From contig CM075101.1 in the NCBI GenBank assembly GCA_037576195.1, positions 3,596,001-3,660,000 of the forward strand: a DNA stretch of 64,000 nucleotides, in the 5' to 3' direction. The stretch is from Phytoseiulus persimilis. Its lineage: Eukaryota > Arthropoda > Arachnida > Mesostigmata > Phytoseiidae. The notes under the pieces are model-generated. The model was not told where the DNA came from. It ran no database searches and worked only from the letters and a program-made list of their open reading frames with translations. This document shows positions 13,164-26,500 of this stretch, piece by piece (the stretch's first letter is position 1; each line of letters opens with the position of its first letter). Position numbers and translations under genes: made by a program.

Positions 13164-13841
13164 TTGGCGGAGCGAGACTCCTGGCAAAAGGGGAGCAGAC
13201 CTTCGAGCAGGCGGGCGAGTCGAGCAGCGGACAGGCCATTCATTGTGGCCTTCCTTCCTCGTGCTCTTGACTCGGAGGACCCGCTCAGGCCTCTTCTCCG
13301 TTCGTTCTTTCCTGCTTCCCATGGACCGCTTTGGTCGTCACCTATTAACGATACGGACGGTGCTCCCACTCCCATCCCCCTCCTCCTCCTGCTCTCTTCC
13401 ACCCTGGTAACAAGGCGCCGGCGAAATTCTCCAGCTCCAGCCAACGCTCAAGAGAGACGGAAGAACACTCGACCGGACTCGCTAAGAAATGCAAAGTTTT
13501 TTAGTGCTTCGCCCCGCTCGTTTTTACTCGCTGCGGTGGCAGCCTTGACTCAGTTCATCTTCCCTCGCCAGTTCTCGAAAAACTTACGCTGCCGTGTTTG
13601 TTGTGCACGATGGCTCATTGATCGAGCGAGCGGCCGCGAGTCTCGCTGCGCTTCGGGATCCACGAACGGACCGCGGCTGCGTTCTACTCTTGTTAGCGGA
13701 AAATTCGGGAATGAAAAACCGCCGCCAGACTCTGTAAAACTTCTCGCCTCGTCCGAGAGCCCTCGGAGAATTTCGCGAGGGAGGCGGACCAGTTCTGCCG
13801 ACAATCGGGTGTGCACGGGCTCCGCGAACACTCGACGATGA
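13164..13841 (+). other. 225-codon open frame, probably chance
   Basis: A + frame rich in Arg, Ser and Pro with a Leu run (PLLLLLSS) from a CTC-rich stretch. Antisense frames at 13148-13444 and 13550-13906 are also open. The composition and shared openness on both strands suggest a stop-poor GC-rich segment, not a gene. Confidence 0.08.
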
Positions 13842-16800
13842 CTAATTAAAACTCGGCTTGAAGCGAAATCGATTGTACGAAACCGTAAGCCGTCGGATTT
13901 TGACAAACCGAGGCGGGCAAGAGCCTAAAAACACAGTCAGTTCTGCGGCTGCGGAATAGAAAGATAGATAGATGCTGAATTCAGGAGTCTCGGAGATCGA
14001 TGGCTGAATTAATGGGTAGTTAGTGAGCATGCTGCACGACGGGAGCACAGGCAAGCCGGTCTGGTAACTGCTGGTCTGCTGGGGGGAGTTTAATATCCGC
14101 CGATCATAGCCGTTCCATTTCATGATGATTCGATTTTTATTAGGGAAAAACGAACCAACGAGCCAGCCAGCTCACCAGGCGAGCAGACAGGCCGAGGGAC
14201 ACCGACCGACGGACGGAGGCAGGCACGGCCCATCGCCCTCGGAGCGCGAGCAAACGAGGCTCCTTTCCGCTCTTCGGACCCGGGCTGAATCGACGAGCGG
14301 AGCATTTACAGCGTTGCAGCTCCTTGGGAGGCCCGGATGAACTTGGTTCAAACTTTGGCTGTATCAAATATGAATCATTCCTGCCAGATGCCTCCAGAGT
14401 TCCGAAGATTCAGCTGCGTCACGCGCTCCCTTTTCCGAAGACCAAGGATTGTGTCGCGCCCTATTACCATCGTGCGTTCATGGCCGCGTACGTATGGAGC
14501 CGGGGTATCTTACATACATTGTAATCACGGGCTGTGCATATTGTTCCGCAGCACGACTCGGGGGTGGGGTGCTCATGCATGTGGTCGCATACGATATGGG
14601 TGCTTGAGCCGGACGAATACTCGCGATTACATTGTATTAGACTCTTGGTCTCGCGCGGAATTGCATTTTTCGAGCCAGTCCCTCCATAGACTCGCATAAT
14701 TGATTCAGCCTAACCTAAATCCATGGGTTCTTTGAGAGAGTACAGCTCGGCGTTCGTCCCACCCTCGTCAGACGTAATTCGAACGTTGAAGTTCCTCTCA
14801 ACGATGAATGTTCGGCCAAGAGTATGTCCTCCCCCCGTCAAGTCCATCGGAACGCCATCCAATTGGGCGCAGTCCGCTACACGATTTCAACACATGATCT
14901 TGGGGAGTCGCACTTGAAGAATATCGAGAAGAGGACACAGGCAGCTGCACAGCTGTTTCCTCTTTCCTCACATGTCCTCCTCCGTCTCCGCTGTGAGATG
15001 TTGACAACACGCCCGAGGCTCGGAACGGTTTCAATATGGTCAGCGTGCCCTTCACCTGACTCGGCACAGGCCACGTCCGCGGGCCACGCTGAGGTGACAG
15101 AAGGGCAAAAACAAAAAATTGAGCTATTCGCGACTCGACGGTGTCTGATGAGTAGGCTTCTTTGAGAAACTGCGCTACAGTTTCCGGGGGCTTCGGAAAA
15201 AAAAATTAAAAATAAAACTGTGGAGTTTCCGTTGAGAGGATCAGTGGGCCGAGACGAATGAAAAACTTCGTTCACTTCCAGCAACTCCGATCAAGTGAGG
15301 AGCACACGCCGGCCCAGATGGAGCGCAGTGCCCTCGAAGCAACCGTTTGTCGCTTCCATAAACAAATCACAGTATGAAGAGGCTGAATTATACAAAACTA
15401 GACCCAACGGCGACCGCGGGTCGGTGGAGCGGAGACAGCCCATGCATGCGCGGGTTAATGCTCTGAGAAAAAACAAGATGGACACACTCTTCGCACGCGA
15501 GCGCCTGATAGCTTCGTCAAAACGCTGAGTTATCTGTGCAAAGTCGTGCGTAGCATTCGTTCCGTACGCCACTGGAACAACAACACGAAAGCGGATCGAA
15601 TGAGACGAGCTTGGGAAAAAACAGTGGGAAAAACTCGAAAGTTTCGACGCGGAGAACGCACAACGTTGGAGCTCTTTCGAGCACTCGTGAGATTAAAACT
15701 AGCATGCGCGTTGTTTGCGAACCATTTCACTCTTGAATCGTGGAACATTCGCAAACAGAGACATGCCAAGCTCTGGGAACGGATAGGAACGTCGGTTTTT
15801 TTTTGTAGGAGACCAGCTCTGGGGTACGGAATCAGAAGCGGGAGCAGAATGAACTGGGGGTTGAGGGAGGCGGGATGAACGCGCTGAGGAGAAGATGCGG
15901 AGAGCGTTGAACGGCGCGATCCTGTTTGACCTCGGTCATGCGCTGTGGCCGAGTCCCGTGCGGATCTAGTGTGCCCCGAGAGTTTTGGAAGTTCGTTTGT
16001 ATTCATCCTTCCGTGCCCGATCATCTCGCACGGAACGAGAGATTCCCTGCCGCAGTCTCACACATCGTCTTGCTGTAAAGAGCCGCCGACCTGAAGTTCC
16101 GTGGGGACAGCGACGCGATCACCGGGACTTGAGGCCAAGTCTTCCCTTATGGGCTGCAGCGGTTCAGAACCCAGTGTGACTCGACATTTCAGAAGACACC
16201 AACAAACGATGGTGCTATGCGTGGTCGTCCTCCTCTCGGCCGGACGGCTCGTCCATTTGTTTGTTGGACTCATTGGAGTCAGGCGAGCGAGACCGCCGCC
16301 AAGCAACGTTTACCTTGAGGCCTTAAAATAGATACGATTTGGGAGCATGGTGGCTCTTCGTTTTGGTCGCCGGTCGCAATCCGTGCCTTGGCTCGTTCTG
16401 GGCCACCAGGCAAGTGAGGGTGAGAAGGTAAGCCGGCAGTCACAAGTCGCCGGACGAACGATAACCACCACAGTCGTGGAGGCGAGTAGTCGCGAGCCAA
16501 GGTCGACCGCTCGACTAGAATTTCGAGGAGCATTTAATGCGTATCTCAGGACGCACTGCTGTTTTCGTGTTCTTCAAACTCTCCGATTGTCAAAACTTCT
16601 GTCACAAACTGCTCGTCACTTTCCGTGCTCTGCCTCATCTCCAGTGATGGTCTCCGCCATCGCCTCATAATAGAATGTGAAACATCCGGATCAGACGATT
16701 CCACGGCGCTGGGCAACGCGGGCATGCGAGCCCACCTCGTGCGAGGGGAGCAGCTCACGCGGGCCGAGCAGGCGAACTTACGTTCTGCCTTGATCCCTGG

Positions 16801-19800
16801 CTAGGGCACTCGAACAGCCCAGATCGGGGGCTCGATCGGTTGGAGGCGAGAGTTGTTCTTGCAAACGTTGCACAAAATCCGCTTACTCCCCTCTTGGCGC
16901 GCTTTTTAACTTTTCCTCTTGGCCCGAGACGATTCCTCCTCGGATGGCTCTGCGGTACCACAGCGACGACGATGACGACAACGCCACCGCTGCCAGCAAC
17001 AACGACGACGCCGAGGGCGGACACGACGGTGTAGCCGACAAACGCAAAGACGTGGAAAAGAAACTCTCTAGTGGCCTGTTCTCACCACTAGCACAAGTTC
17101 CACCGCTGAAATTTTCGCCACGGCCGTTTCCACAACCACCGCAGCGACCGGCCGACCGCCCGATGCCTGTCTGGCTCCGCCAGGAGCACGTACGGAATAC
17201 GCCGCACGCGCACGGGCACGTTCGTCCAGATGGATGAATGCAGCGACAAACGAAAAAGAGGCCAGCTGTATGGCGGTCGGACTGCTCGGTCGAGTCCACA
17301 GGAGAGAAAGAGCCTCTAGAGCTGCGAAGCGGAGCGATGGATTCAACTTCTAAACACTCTCCCTGGGGTTGCGAATCAACTTCCGTTCCTCTGACTTGTC
17401 TGTCAGTGGCCAATGAGCGCGAAACCGCCAAACGGGTTCACTCTCAGAATGGTTGTTCTCGACGATCTACGGATCTTCAATCAAACGCGTTGTTGGTCTC
17501 GTCAGCGCGTTTTCTTCCTGAAACTCGGAGTTATCTAATATGCGATTCGTCGGACTGGGCGACTGAATCAACCGAGGCTTCAGAACCCGCGTAGAGCTGT
17601 GAACTGATGTGGAATCTCGTTTCCATCTCGGAATTTCCTGTCGAGATCCCACCGAACAACAGTTCGAGCACGCGAACCATGAACAGTAAGAGGAGGACTG
17701 AACAGATCTCGGAACGAGAGCCGTCATGGCCGGGAGGAACGACGGTCAGCAACATCGTGACAATGGAATGATTCAGAGAGTCGGAAGTCGTTTGATTCGA
17801 ATGGTTAGGGAAATTAAGAAGCAGAAACTCGGCAACGGCGGCAACAGCAGTCTCCCCGAGTTCCACAGCAGCTCCGCTCCACTAGACGGGATGCATCCAA
17901 TGAGCTCAAAGGATTGCACAGCGGAGAATACGTTTGCATTGAGTTTTTTCCTCGGTTTGTGATTCTCTGGCCCGAAGCTCGTCCCCGTCCCTGCCCCGCC
18001 CTCTGGCATATCTCCCGGTTTCTCCACTCATCTCCTCTTCCGCGAGTACGGGTCGACCGGCGGGGAACACCCTTCCTTCTCCCTCGAGTTTTTCCTTGGT
18101 CCCTCCGAATCTTGCATCTCCGCAGGTTTCTGTTTCCCCGCCCGCTGCCGTTCACCCTTCACGGGAGCATTTTGCTCCGACAAAAATGAAGATGAAGGCA
18201 ACGGCAACAACCCGGGGAGGATCAGCAGACGAATAAGAAAGCGAGGAACAGAACAACAAGCGAGTGGTGCGTTTCTCATTGAGTCGACGCCATGGAACAA
18301 TCTCCCGCTCCGTTCGCGTGGCACACCACGCAGAACGAAGATGTCTGGAGAGAAATTCGTCGAAATGGAATGCTTCCGCAAAACGATCGGGACCATATTA
18401 TCCCTCTATGGGCTCTCCCGCCTCGGGAGTTTTGATCAGAAGGGAAAGAATTCGGACGAATCGGTCGAGGCGGTCCCTCAGCCGCGGACCTTGTCCCGGC
18501 AGCGTCGAGACCGACACCGGTTGAAGAGTCGGATATTTGCGATCTCTAATCTTTGATGTCATGCTCTGCTAAACACGATTGCTGATCTTTTCGCGAACCA
18601 GCAGGTCGACCGGGCTGTATCAATACAGCGGGCGTTGCGGAATGTTGTTCCAATCGGAGGAATTTCTCTCAGAAACTCACTCGACCGACTCCAACAAGCG
18701 GAAGATTTTTCAACCGCAACTTAAAAATAGTTTTCCACCGAAAGTTTCGAGCCTCTGAGCGCCTCCGTCTGCGAGCGAGTAGAGGGTGTAACCTGCAGGA
18801 GGGAAAAAATTCCCGAGGTGTGAATTAGAGGGTGCACAAAGTGAGGACTTTGGTTTGCGAGTTTCCTTCCGAAAGTTGCATTCGTCCGAAAGCTGCGCGA
18901 CCGTTCTGCTGCTATCCACACTTTCGTAGCGCGTACTTTCTGGGCGTGAGTGCGAGCTGGGGGCCTAGGTCCATTGTTCGTTTCGATCGGCTCCGTACGA
19001 AAGGCGGGCGAACGATTGTTTCACCCACCCCTCGCGCGCATTAGGTCATTGCGCGCATCTGGCGCGCAACCCTCTCGACCAAGGACATTACGATGCGACC
19101 GCACGCTCGTCGTCCACACTCAAACTATTCCCGAGTCGTTGTTGAGAACGCTTCAACCAATAGCCTAGATGGTTAATAAATCAAGCCGTCGTCGTCGTCG
19201 CGTGCCCGCTCCTATTTCGGTCCAACAAGACTGCGGATTATGAGTCAGGGATTTCTACCTCTACTATCCTGTTCCATTCGTCCAAGCAGCTGCAGCAGTC
19301 GCTGAGCATTGCAAACGTGAGCTCAATGTGATGAACTGGTTGCGAGTCGCCCGACGAAGATGAACGCGATCGAGCATCTGGAGCAGTTCAACGACGGACT
19401 TGCCGCTGGGCCCGGCAATCTTCCCTTTTGATATTCGCGCCGGTGGATATCGATGCCCGACGAGAGTTTCCTCGATGATCTTCTCGCACGGAGGGATCTC
19501 GCGGCTCGGCCCCGAAGCCAAACCAGAATACTGGTGGGAGGCTTCGAGTTTTTCCTCGAGCTTCCAAAAACCCTCCATTCCATCATGAGGTGCTCGTTCT
19601 CCGTTCGTGCTGTTCAAACGATGTTCCCGCTGTGAACCGAGATGACGGCCGGCTTCATGAGTTTGCGTGCTCTTGTCAGTCGGCACAGACCAACTGACTG
19701 AGAGACTTCGGGCTGGCCGAGGCCTCCAAGCAGGCTGATTGTCTGGACGATGCAACTACCTTCTGCTGAGTAGGAAGAACGCCCAGGGGCCTCGAGAACG

Positions 19801-20013
19801 AAAACCACAAAGCCCGATGTTAGCTCCTGCTGCAGGAAACAGCAGTGCACTCGCATTGCAGAGTGCAGGGGAACAGAAAGAAAACAAAACGAGGACCGAA
19901 ATACGAGTCGGCCTACGACCGGAACATGGGTGCATCTCGAACAAAGCTACCGCGTGGGCCGACGGCGTCAGCAGACAACTGAATCGTGGGTCATGGGAAA
20001 TAACTCTCTCGCT

Positions 20014-20031
20014 TTCTCTCTCTCTCTCTCT
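20014..20031. repeat. (TC)n microsatellite
   Basis: An 18-bp run of alternating T and C with no interruption, preceded by CTCTCGC. A simple repeat; no nearby gene is recognised. Confidence 0.9.
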
Positions 20032-22265
20032 GTGGAGGTATGGTTCCCCGAAAACTCGCGAGTCTCTACCTCGTGTTCCCCCTCACCGTGTCGGCATTTT
20101 CGACGCTCCACAACTCGGTCACGACGATACAGGAAGCCGACTTGACGCTCTTCGGAAATGGTGAATAAATTGTACAGAGATAAGACGAGCCCGCCGTATT
20201 ACGAAGTCCGATGGTGCACCAGCAGAGGGGATCCGCCTCAGGCATCGACGACGGCATATTGATCATCCATTAGCGGGTGAGCGACAACGGGCTACACGGA
20301 GTCAACAGAGAGCACCCTCCATGCAAAAAGCTGCCAGGCGCACGGGGACGCGCCTCCGTCAAACAAGACAGCAGCTGCTGTTGTCACCGTACGCGATAGC
20401 TGCACGCGATCTTCCGAGGAACGACTTGTCGCGCACCGGAGAACTGAGGGAGCTCGTGTGAACAGGTTGGGACGACAGCAAGCTGAGATTCAGAGCCGGG
20501 AGTTCGGGAACGCATTCAAAGGTCGGGACGGACTCAATCGGAGACCGTTGTTCCCCTAACGAGCTCCCCGCTGGTCACGCTAGTTTCGGCCTCGAGTCTC
20601 TTGATGAGCGTCCGCGACGGTATAATGATAGAGCAGCGCCCGCGACCTTCGGCGATCCTCTTTGAAATGATGCACATGTGACAACATCAATGATAGCGTC
20701 CGAAACAATGATGGTATCGAGTGTCCAGGGAACTTTGTGTCGTGCTGGCAGAGCCAATAGCGATCTCGCTGTTCGGGGAGACGTCAGTCTCGCAACCATC
20801 GAATGCAACGCTACAGCCGGTCGGGGAGAGGTCATCAATTATATCGTAGGCGTCAGATTACGAGACCGCTTTTGCCCCGATCGAGGTGAGGGAGGATAAC
20901 TCGAGCGAAAGGAAACGCCATGAGTTGTTCCCCTCGGTGCTCGCAGCACTTCTGACGTCTTCATCCAATTTGTGGGATATACTTGTTTTGCTGCGGTTCC
21001 CGCGAGGTTTTCACACACTACTTCCACGGAGTTCGATGGAATTTACGCTTCTATAGTCGGTCTGCTGCACCTCCCAACCCGCGTGCGGCCTAATTTCCAT
21101 GGCGCAAACAGAGATGGAAGTGGAATCACGGGATCACCAATTCGAGGGAAACTCGTGCACGAAGCCACGGGAAGGCTCCGACACACAATTCAGCGCCAAT
21201 CCATCTCCGTTTCTCTATTCATAACTTGAACCGATGGAATGGAGAGCCTGCTCGATTCGGAAACTGGATATCACCGCTGCTCGATCCCCACCTCGCCGCT
21301 ACACTAATTGGACCAATGAAAACGGAGTCCATTGTTGTCAGAAGCAGAAAGATGACCGTAGTCAGAGGTGGACATCGTTCCATTCTTCCCGTTCTTACAT
21401 TGACTTCGATCCATCAGATCCCATTCGGTTTTTTCCGTTACCACAAGCTAGCTCGGGACAGTGGCCACGAGATTTTTGCCGGGCCTCCAGTGGCATTTCG
21501 ACCACACGGCCCACCGACCGGCCCTCACTGGCCGACCGAACGGCGATGGGGAGAAAGTTGCTCCCCAGGCGTGACTCGGCTTTTGCTCGGTCTTCCAGAG
21601 CTTGCTGGCCTTTAATTATAGTGATTAGGACTGACTCCCCTCAGGACTGACGCGGCGCGGCGCCCTACCTATGCAGGTCAGCCATTTGCCGAGCTGGGGT
21701 TCCTGCGCTCCAGCGGGCCTGGAGCAACCGGCATTTAGGGTGGCGCAGGATGAGGTCACTGAAGGGGAGAAAACACCAGCGCAGCGAAGCACACCACTGG
21801 GCCGACGAAATAACTCATAGTCACTCGTTCAGAATATATTTGCGTGGGATTTCCCGTAGAGATCATGCGATGGGGCGGTCGGGGATAGCGCCAGGAGCCT
21901 GAACTCCTCGGTGCTGTTCGTGAAGGATTTGGAGGCCTCGTCGTGCATCAGGTGGAACTGCGACGGAATGATTCGATCGGTTGCTCTCTTGATACAGGTC
22001 GGAGCGAGATACGATTGGAAAGGAAAAGTGATCGTGTGGAACCCGCGACGACTTGGAAAGGTCACGGCCGGTTCTTCGTTCGTTAGTTCGTGTGGACGAG
22101 CGAGAGTTCGTTCGTTCTTCGGGTTCTCGGCTAGTTTGCTGCACTCACCAACCAGACGAGAGCTTCATCAAAGACGTTCGGTGCGGCTATTCCGAAAACG
22201 TCGCTGCGTCGAATTGTTAGACTGCGTACGCTGAGCCTGTCTGTGTGCTTTTCCATGGCTCCCCC

Positions 22266-22281
22266 CTCTCTCTCTCTCTCC
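22266..22281. repeat. (TC)n microsatellite
   Basis: A short CT/TC run immediately after a C6 run, in a pyrimidine-rich patch. Confidence 0.85.
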
Positions 22282-23264
22282 CACTCTGTTTCCGTCGTCG
22301 ACTCTACTAAGGGTTAACGGAGCAAGGGGACGAAGGGGACCGCGGACGGAGAGGCACGCCGGGCCGAAACCCCGAGCGGCGGCATCGGAATAGGAGGAAA
22401 AAACGGCTCGTCGACGGATCGAATAACTGTGTGGTTTGTTGTTGGTGCAGCCGTTGCTGACTATAGGCGGTCGCGGTTTCGCGGCAAACCCGCACCGGGC
22501 GGGATTGATCCGCATCGTGCGATGATCTCGAAGGAGCTCCCAAGAAGGAACACATCAACATGTCTGACTTGGACCTTGAATCGGCCATTCCTCACCAGGA
22601 GCTCGCGCAGTTCTATTCCGGGAGCCTTCCCTTACGTGGCCCGACCCGTGACACAATCGATCACCAGAGACGCGACGGCGGCGAGTACGACGATGGCGGA
22701 GCAAATTCCAGGGGCTCCATTGTTCCCCCGAAATCCCATTGTCAGGCACTTCCTCTTCTTTCACTAGCATCGTCGCTAGCTACCGTCACGATGAACCTTC
22801 TTCAGTCGTCGAATTCAAAACGAGCGGAACCTCTCGGTTGTGGTGTTTCTTGAAGAGTCGAAGCCATTTCTGTCTGGGCCACTTCATTCCCCCAAATCTC
22901 CTCGGAGACCCGGGATTCAAGATATACAGCGGGTTCCATGCCTGACCAGTTATTACTCGGGGGATTGGCGTAGTTCAATTTCTTTGGAGACCTGCTCCGG
23001 CTGGTCTGAGCGTTTTGATGAAGGGTCGGAATTTTTCTCTCTCACTACGCCGACGGGGAGCTCGTCAATATCGTTGGAGGTCTCTCACTCTGGGCACGGA
23101 AGCATCGTTGGAACCTCGAGTTGGAAAGGTGGTACTCGAGCCGCGAGGACCGCGCTAGACCTGTGGAGCTTACCAATGGTTACATTGATTCCGCGAGCGT
23201 TGAGCCCGCGCGAGGAGAGCTCTCTCGGCTAGATTCCGCTGATCGTGCGGTGTTTCGCTGAGTG

Positions 23265-23283
23265 CCCCCCCCCCCCCCCCCCC
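23265..23283. repeat. poly(C) tract, C19
   Basis: Nineteen consecutive C, the longest homopolymer in the window. It lies 300 bp upstream of the juxtaposed acceptor/donor motif at 23583. Exact length may be uncertain, since such runs are error-prone in sequencing. Confidence 0.95.
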
Positions 23284-23547
23284 AACGCATGCTCGCACAC
23301 TCACAAACATTTCGACCGCCTGAAACCGGGATTCGCAGCCTGAAGAATGGATACGAAAAGGCTAGTCAGGGTCACAGGGATCCGATCGACGAAGACCTTG
23401 AGCGCGAGCCTCACGGGATTCGAGTCGCCAGTTGCCTTATCTTCCTGTAACGAACGCTCGTTCCGGTGCGGTACACCGCACGTCGCAGGTGGCATCTGTC
23501 AGCACCCCGCAAGGTTTATGTCTGTTTTTCCTCGATAAGAATCACGA

Positions 23548-23592
23548 CGCTGTCTAAGCTCAGTATTTTTAATGTCTTTTCAGGTAAGCAGT
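23548..23592 (+). promoter_or_regulatory. Juxtaposed 3'/5' splice motif (possible recursive splice site)
   Basis: TTTTTAATGTCTTTTCAG is followed directly by GTAAGC, so a good acceptor (branch-like TTTAAT, a pyrimidine stretch, then CAG) abuts a good donor with no exon between them. The junction is 23583/23584. This arrangement is the known consensus of zero-length-exon recursive splice sites in long animal introns. If real, the + strand here is inside a long intron. It is the best such match I found. Chance occurrence cannot be excluded without RNA data. Confidence 0.35.
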
Positions 23593-26500
23593 ATCAAATG
23601 AACGACATTGATACGTGCTTGGTCCGCTAGTTGCACCGTGCACTGATCGGCAGCACCGGACACCTTGCGTGGAAGAGTCTCTTTCTCCGGGAATGACGAA
23701 GCGTTCCAATAACGTCCTGATGCTAACCCTCACCAGTTAGTATAAATGATTGCAGTTAAGGAGTTAGACAGATTTCAACTGAACCGGCAGTTTCCCCGAG
23801 ATATTCCACAATGTGCTCGAGACAGCTCAAACTCGAATTTGAAACCGTTTCCGACAACTGCTCTGGAAGAACCCGAGTCAGATGAGAAAGGGGTGAAGAT
23901 GGTGGATCGTGTTTGAGTTCTCTCGCAGGACAGCGGTGTAATCGTTCCGTGGAACAGTTTCCACGGCTGCTCTACCTCGTGAGCCAGAATAAGTCGAGTG
24001 GGTCGAGAACGCGAACTATGATTCCCAGAGCCAGCACATACGACGCATCGCATGTTTCGCTTCATTGCATGATGGGATTGGAATGGTACACTTTGAGTTC
24101 TTCCCTCGAACGCTCCGAAAAACTGCATCGAATATTTGTTCGACCTGCGTCAAGCTCAGTGATGGGCTCCAAAAATCTCATGAGGTCAACCCTCGGTCCT
24201 GGTTGGTAAACTTATCGAGGTTCTGCCCGAGCCCCTCTCCGGACCGGAAGAATCTTCCGCTCTGTGCCCTTGATGAAACAAACTGCAGTTGTGCAGTCGG
24301 GCGACTGATGTCAATTCAGAGCGAAACACGGGGAGCTCCCGCCATCTTCAGAGTGGAGGTTCGCGCCTCGAGTCACGTGACCGGAGAACTGATGAGTGAA
24401 GCTTTCGACGAATATTTTTCCTCCAGGAGCGGTATTCAGGATCGCGTAGCATAACTTCCCCCAGCCACCTGACCGGCGATTCTTCGGTTGAAGTTCCTGA
24501 GTTTGACACGAGCGACGAATCGAGGGCCGAACCAGGTCGGAGGAGTTCGTGTGAGCAGCCGCACGCTTATCGCGATGCGCGACCACAGACCGAAAGTTTC
24601 GCATGTCGACCGTTGCCGAACCGAACGTTGCCCTATCCTTTCGACAATCCAGAGTCCAAGGAGGACGTCCGACAAAGTCCGTGCGCCCCCACGCACGCGA
24701 TTGCGCTCAGCCCCGAAAATTGCGAATCTATGATGTTGAATCCATCGGTCGCGACACCGACGCCGCCGACGCGGCACATCGGAACTGTGATTGAACTTTC
24801 ACAAAGGCTCCGTTGGAGCCTGCCGAAATTCCTCGAAGGCTTCAGGGCACGAATATACTATGTAGTCGACCGTACGGGCCCACACGTGACGGACTGACTC
24901 ACGCCATGGCCGTCTCGCTCACCGTGTCCGGGGTTGGACAGCGATGACGGTCGAACGAGATGATGACGAGAATGACGAAGGTACAACCATGGGGCGGCGG
25001 TTCGATGTTACATGAGACGTTCCCCTGGATTCGTTTACGTAACGAATCTGTCGTAACAACGGGCAGAATTAAATTAATCCCCTGCTCTTGTTTCCATCGA
25101 GTGGTGGAAAGAAGATCCCACGACAGAGGGACATCAGACGTTCGCTCGGGGTCTCGTCTCAGTTTTCTTTAGAAACACAGACGGTCGGAAGGAGCCCCTG
25201 TCCGGGATCGTATCGGAGCTGGAGAGGCTGCGCGCTTTCGACCTCCACGGCGATTTCCGGGCGGGAATCCGCGGAATCTGACCTCCCGCCAGACGTGTTT
25301 CCCACGCTTGATTTCGTGGAGGACGAGCTCAACTATTTCACCGGGCATGCATGCATGCATGCATGCCATATATCGGGCCACTTAAAACTGCAGGCAATGG
25401 GAAGCAGTTCGGGAGGGCTTTCCCGGAGCTCCGGAAGTATTAGTACAGGCTCACATGGTTCTGACGGGATCGAAAACTCCGCCGGCGCAGTTTCCCGCTG
25501 GACTCCGGCGATAGTGTTTTATCCTTGAGAGAGCGGAACGATGCGGCTCATTCAGACTTATCTGGACGTGTGGCTTGCCGTTATCCACTGCTTAGCTGTT
25601 TTAGCGTAATTTGTTTAGGTTATCTCGCCACGGAGCGAACCACCCGTCGGCCTTTTCGGCCTGCTGTGTTCTCCTGTTCTCTGCTCCTTCGGAGGAGCAG
25701 GAACCGAGGCCGCAGGAGCCACCGCAGCTGCAACTGGGAGAACATATCATCGGGCCCATCTGACCGCCAGTCATCATCAATCGGCTGTGAACTATGGAAA
25801 TGGAGAGCAGCTGCTGGGTTCCCTGTTTTCTCCCGAAATAACATCGGAGGTTTCGACAACGTCGGGAGATTCCTCGATCGATACCCTCGAGGTGGTTGCA
25901 GCTTCATATCGAGCTGCTTCGGATCCCGAGATTCTCCAAGAGGGCCTGCGCAGGACGAGACTTTGTCCACTCCGCGTTAGGATCCATACGTGGTCGCACC
26001 GTTGCTAGGAACAGGATCTCGTCGAGGAGTGCGGGAAATAGTTGGCATACTGATGAGAACTCACTCATTCCCCGCTAGGTCTGAACTGAATCGAGCGGAA
26101 GGACAGCTGGGCCGAGGCGAACTTGCTCTTTGTGATTTGTGAGGACGGGCGCGGCCTTCTGACTGAGTCAGTAACTGGGACAGGGGACCGTTGCTGGGAA
26201 AACACGCCGCTATACCGGACAGGTTCTCTCATGTCCAACTCGGGCCCGCAACGGTGGTCGCACTCACGAGCCATGGGATGCTGGACACCGGTCCACCATT
26301 TTGGTCTAAGTGCGCCGATCGAGAGCTTGACCTGAAAACGTCCGATGCTTCTTATCTTCGACTACCCGCTGGATTCATGCACTGAAAAGGAGCTCCACCT
26401 CAGCGTCTGATTCCCCTGAAGGCGGTGACTTCGAGAAAATGCCTTCACAGTCACCGGCAACTAAGTTCAGGGGGGGCGGGGGTCACTGCTCCTTGGATAT

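Larger units (their letters stand above)
12179..22265. other. No gene recognised
   Basis: Mostly short overlapping frames on both strands. Contains the 225-codon frame at 13164 and the TC repeat at 20014. A TATATAAGG box-like sequence occurs at about 12554, without a convincing initiator or downstream gene. Confidence 0.55.

Noticed and set aside
23405-23430. GGGATTCGAGTC, resembling a reversed tRNA B box
   Set aside because: No A box or cloverleaf could be built on the minus strand. A similar match at about 41570 also fails.
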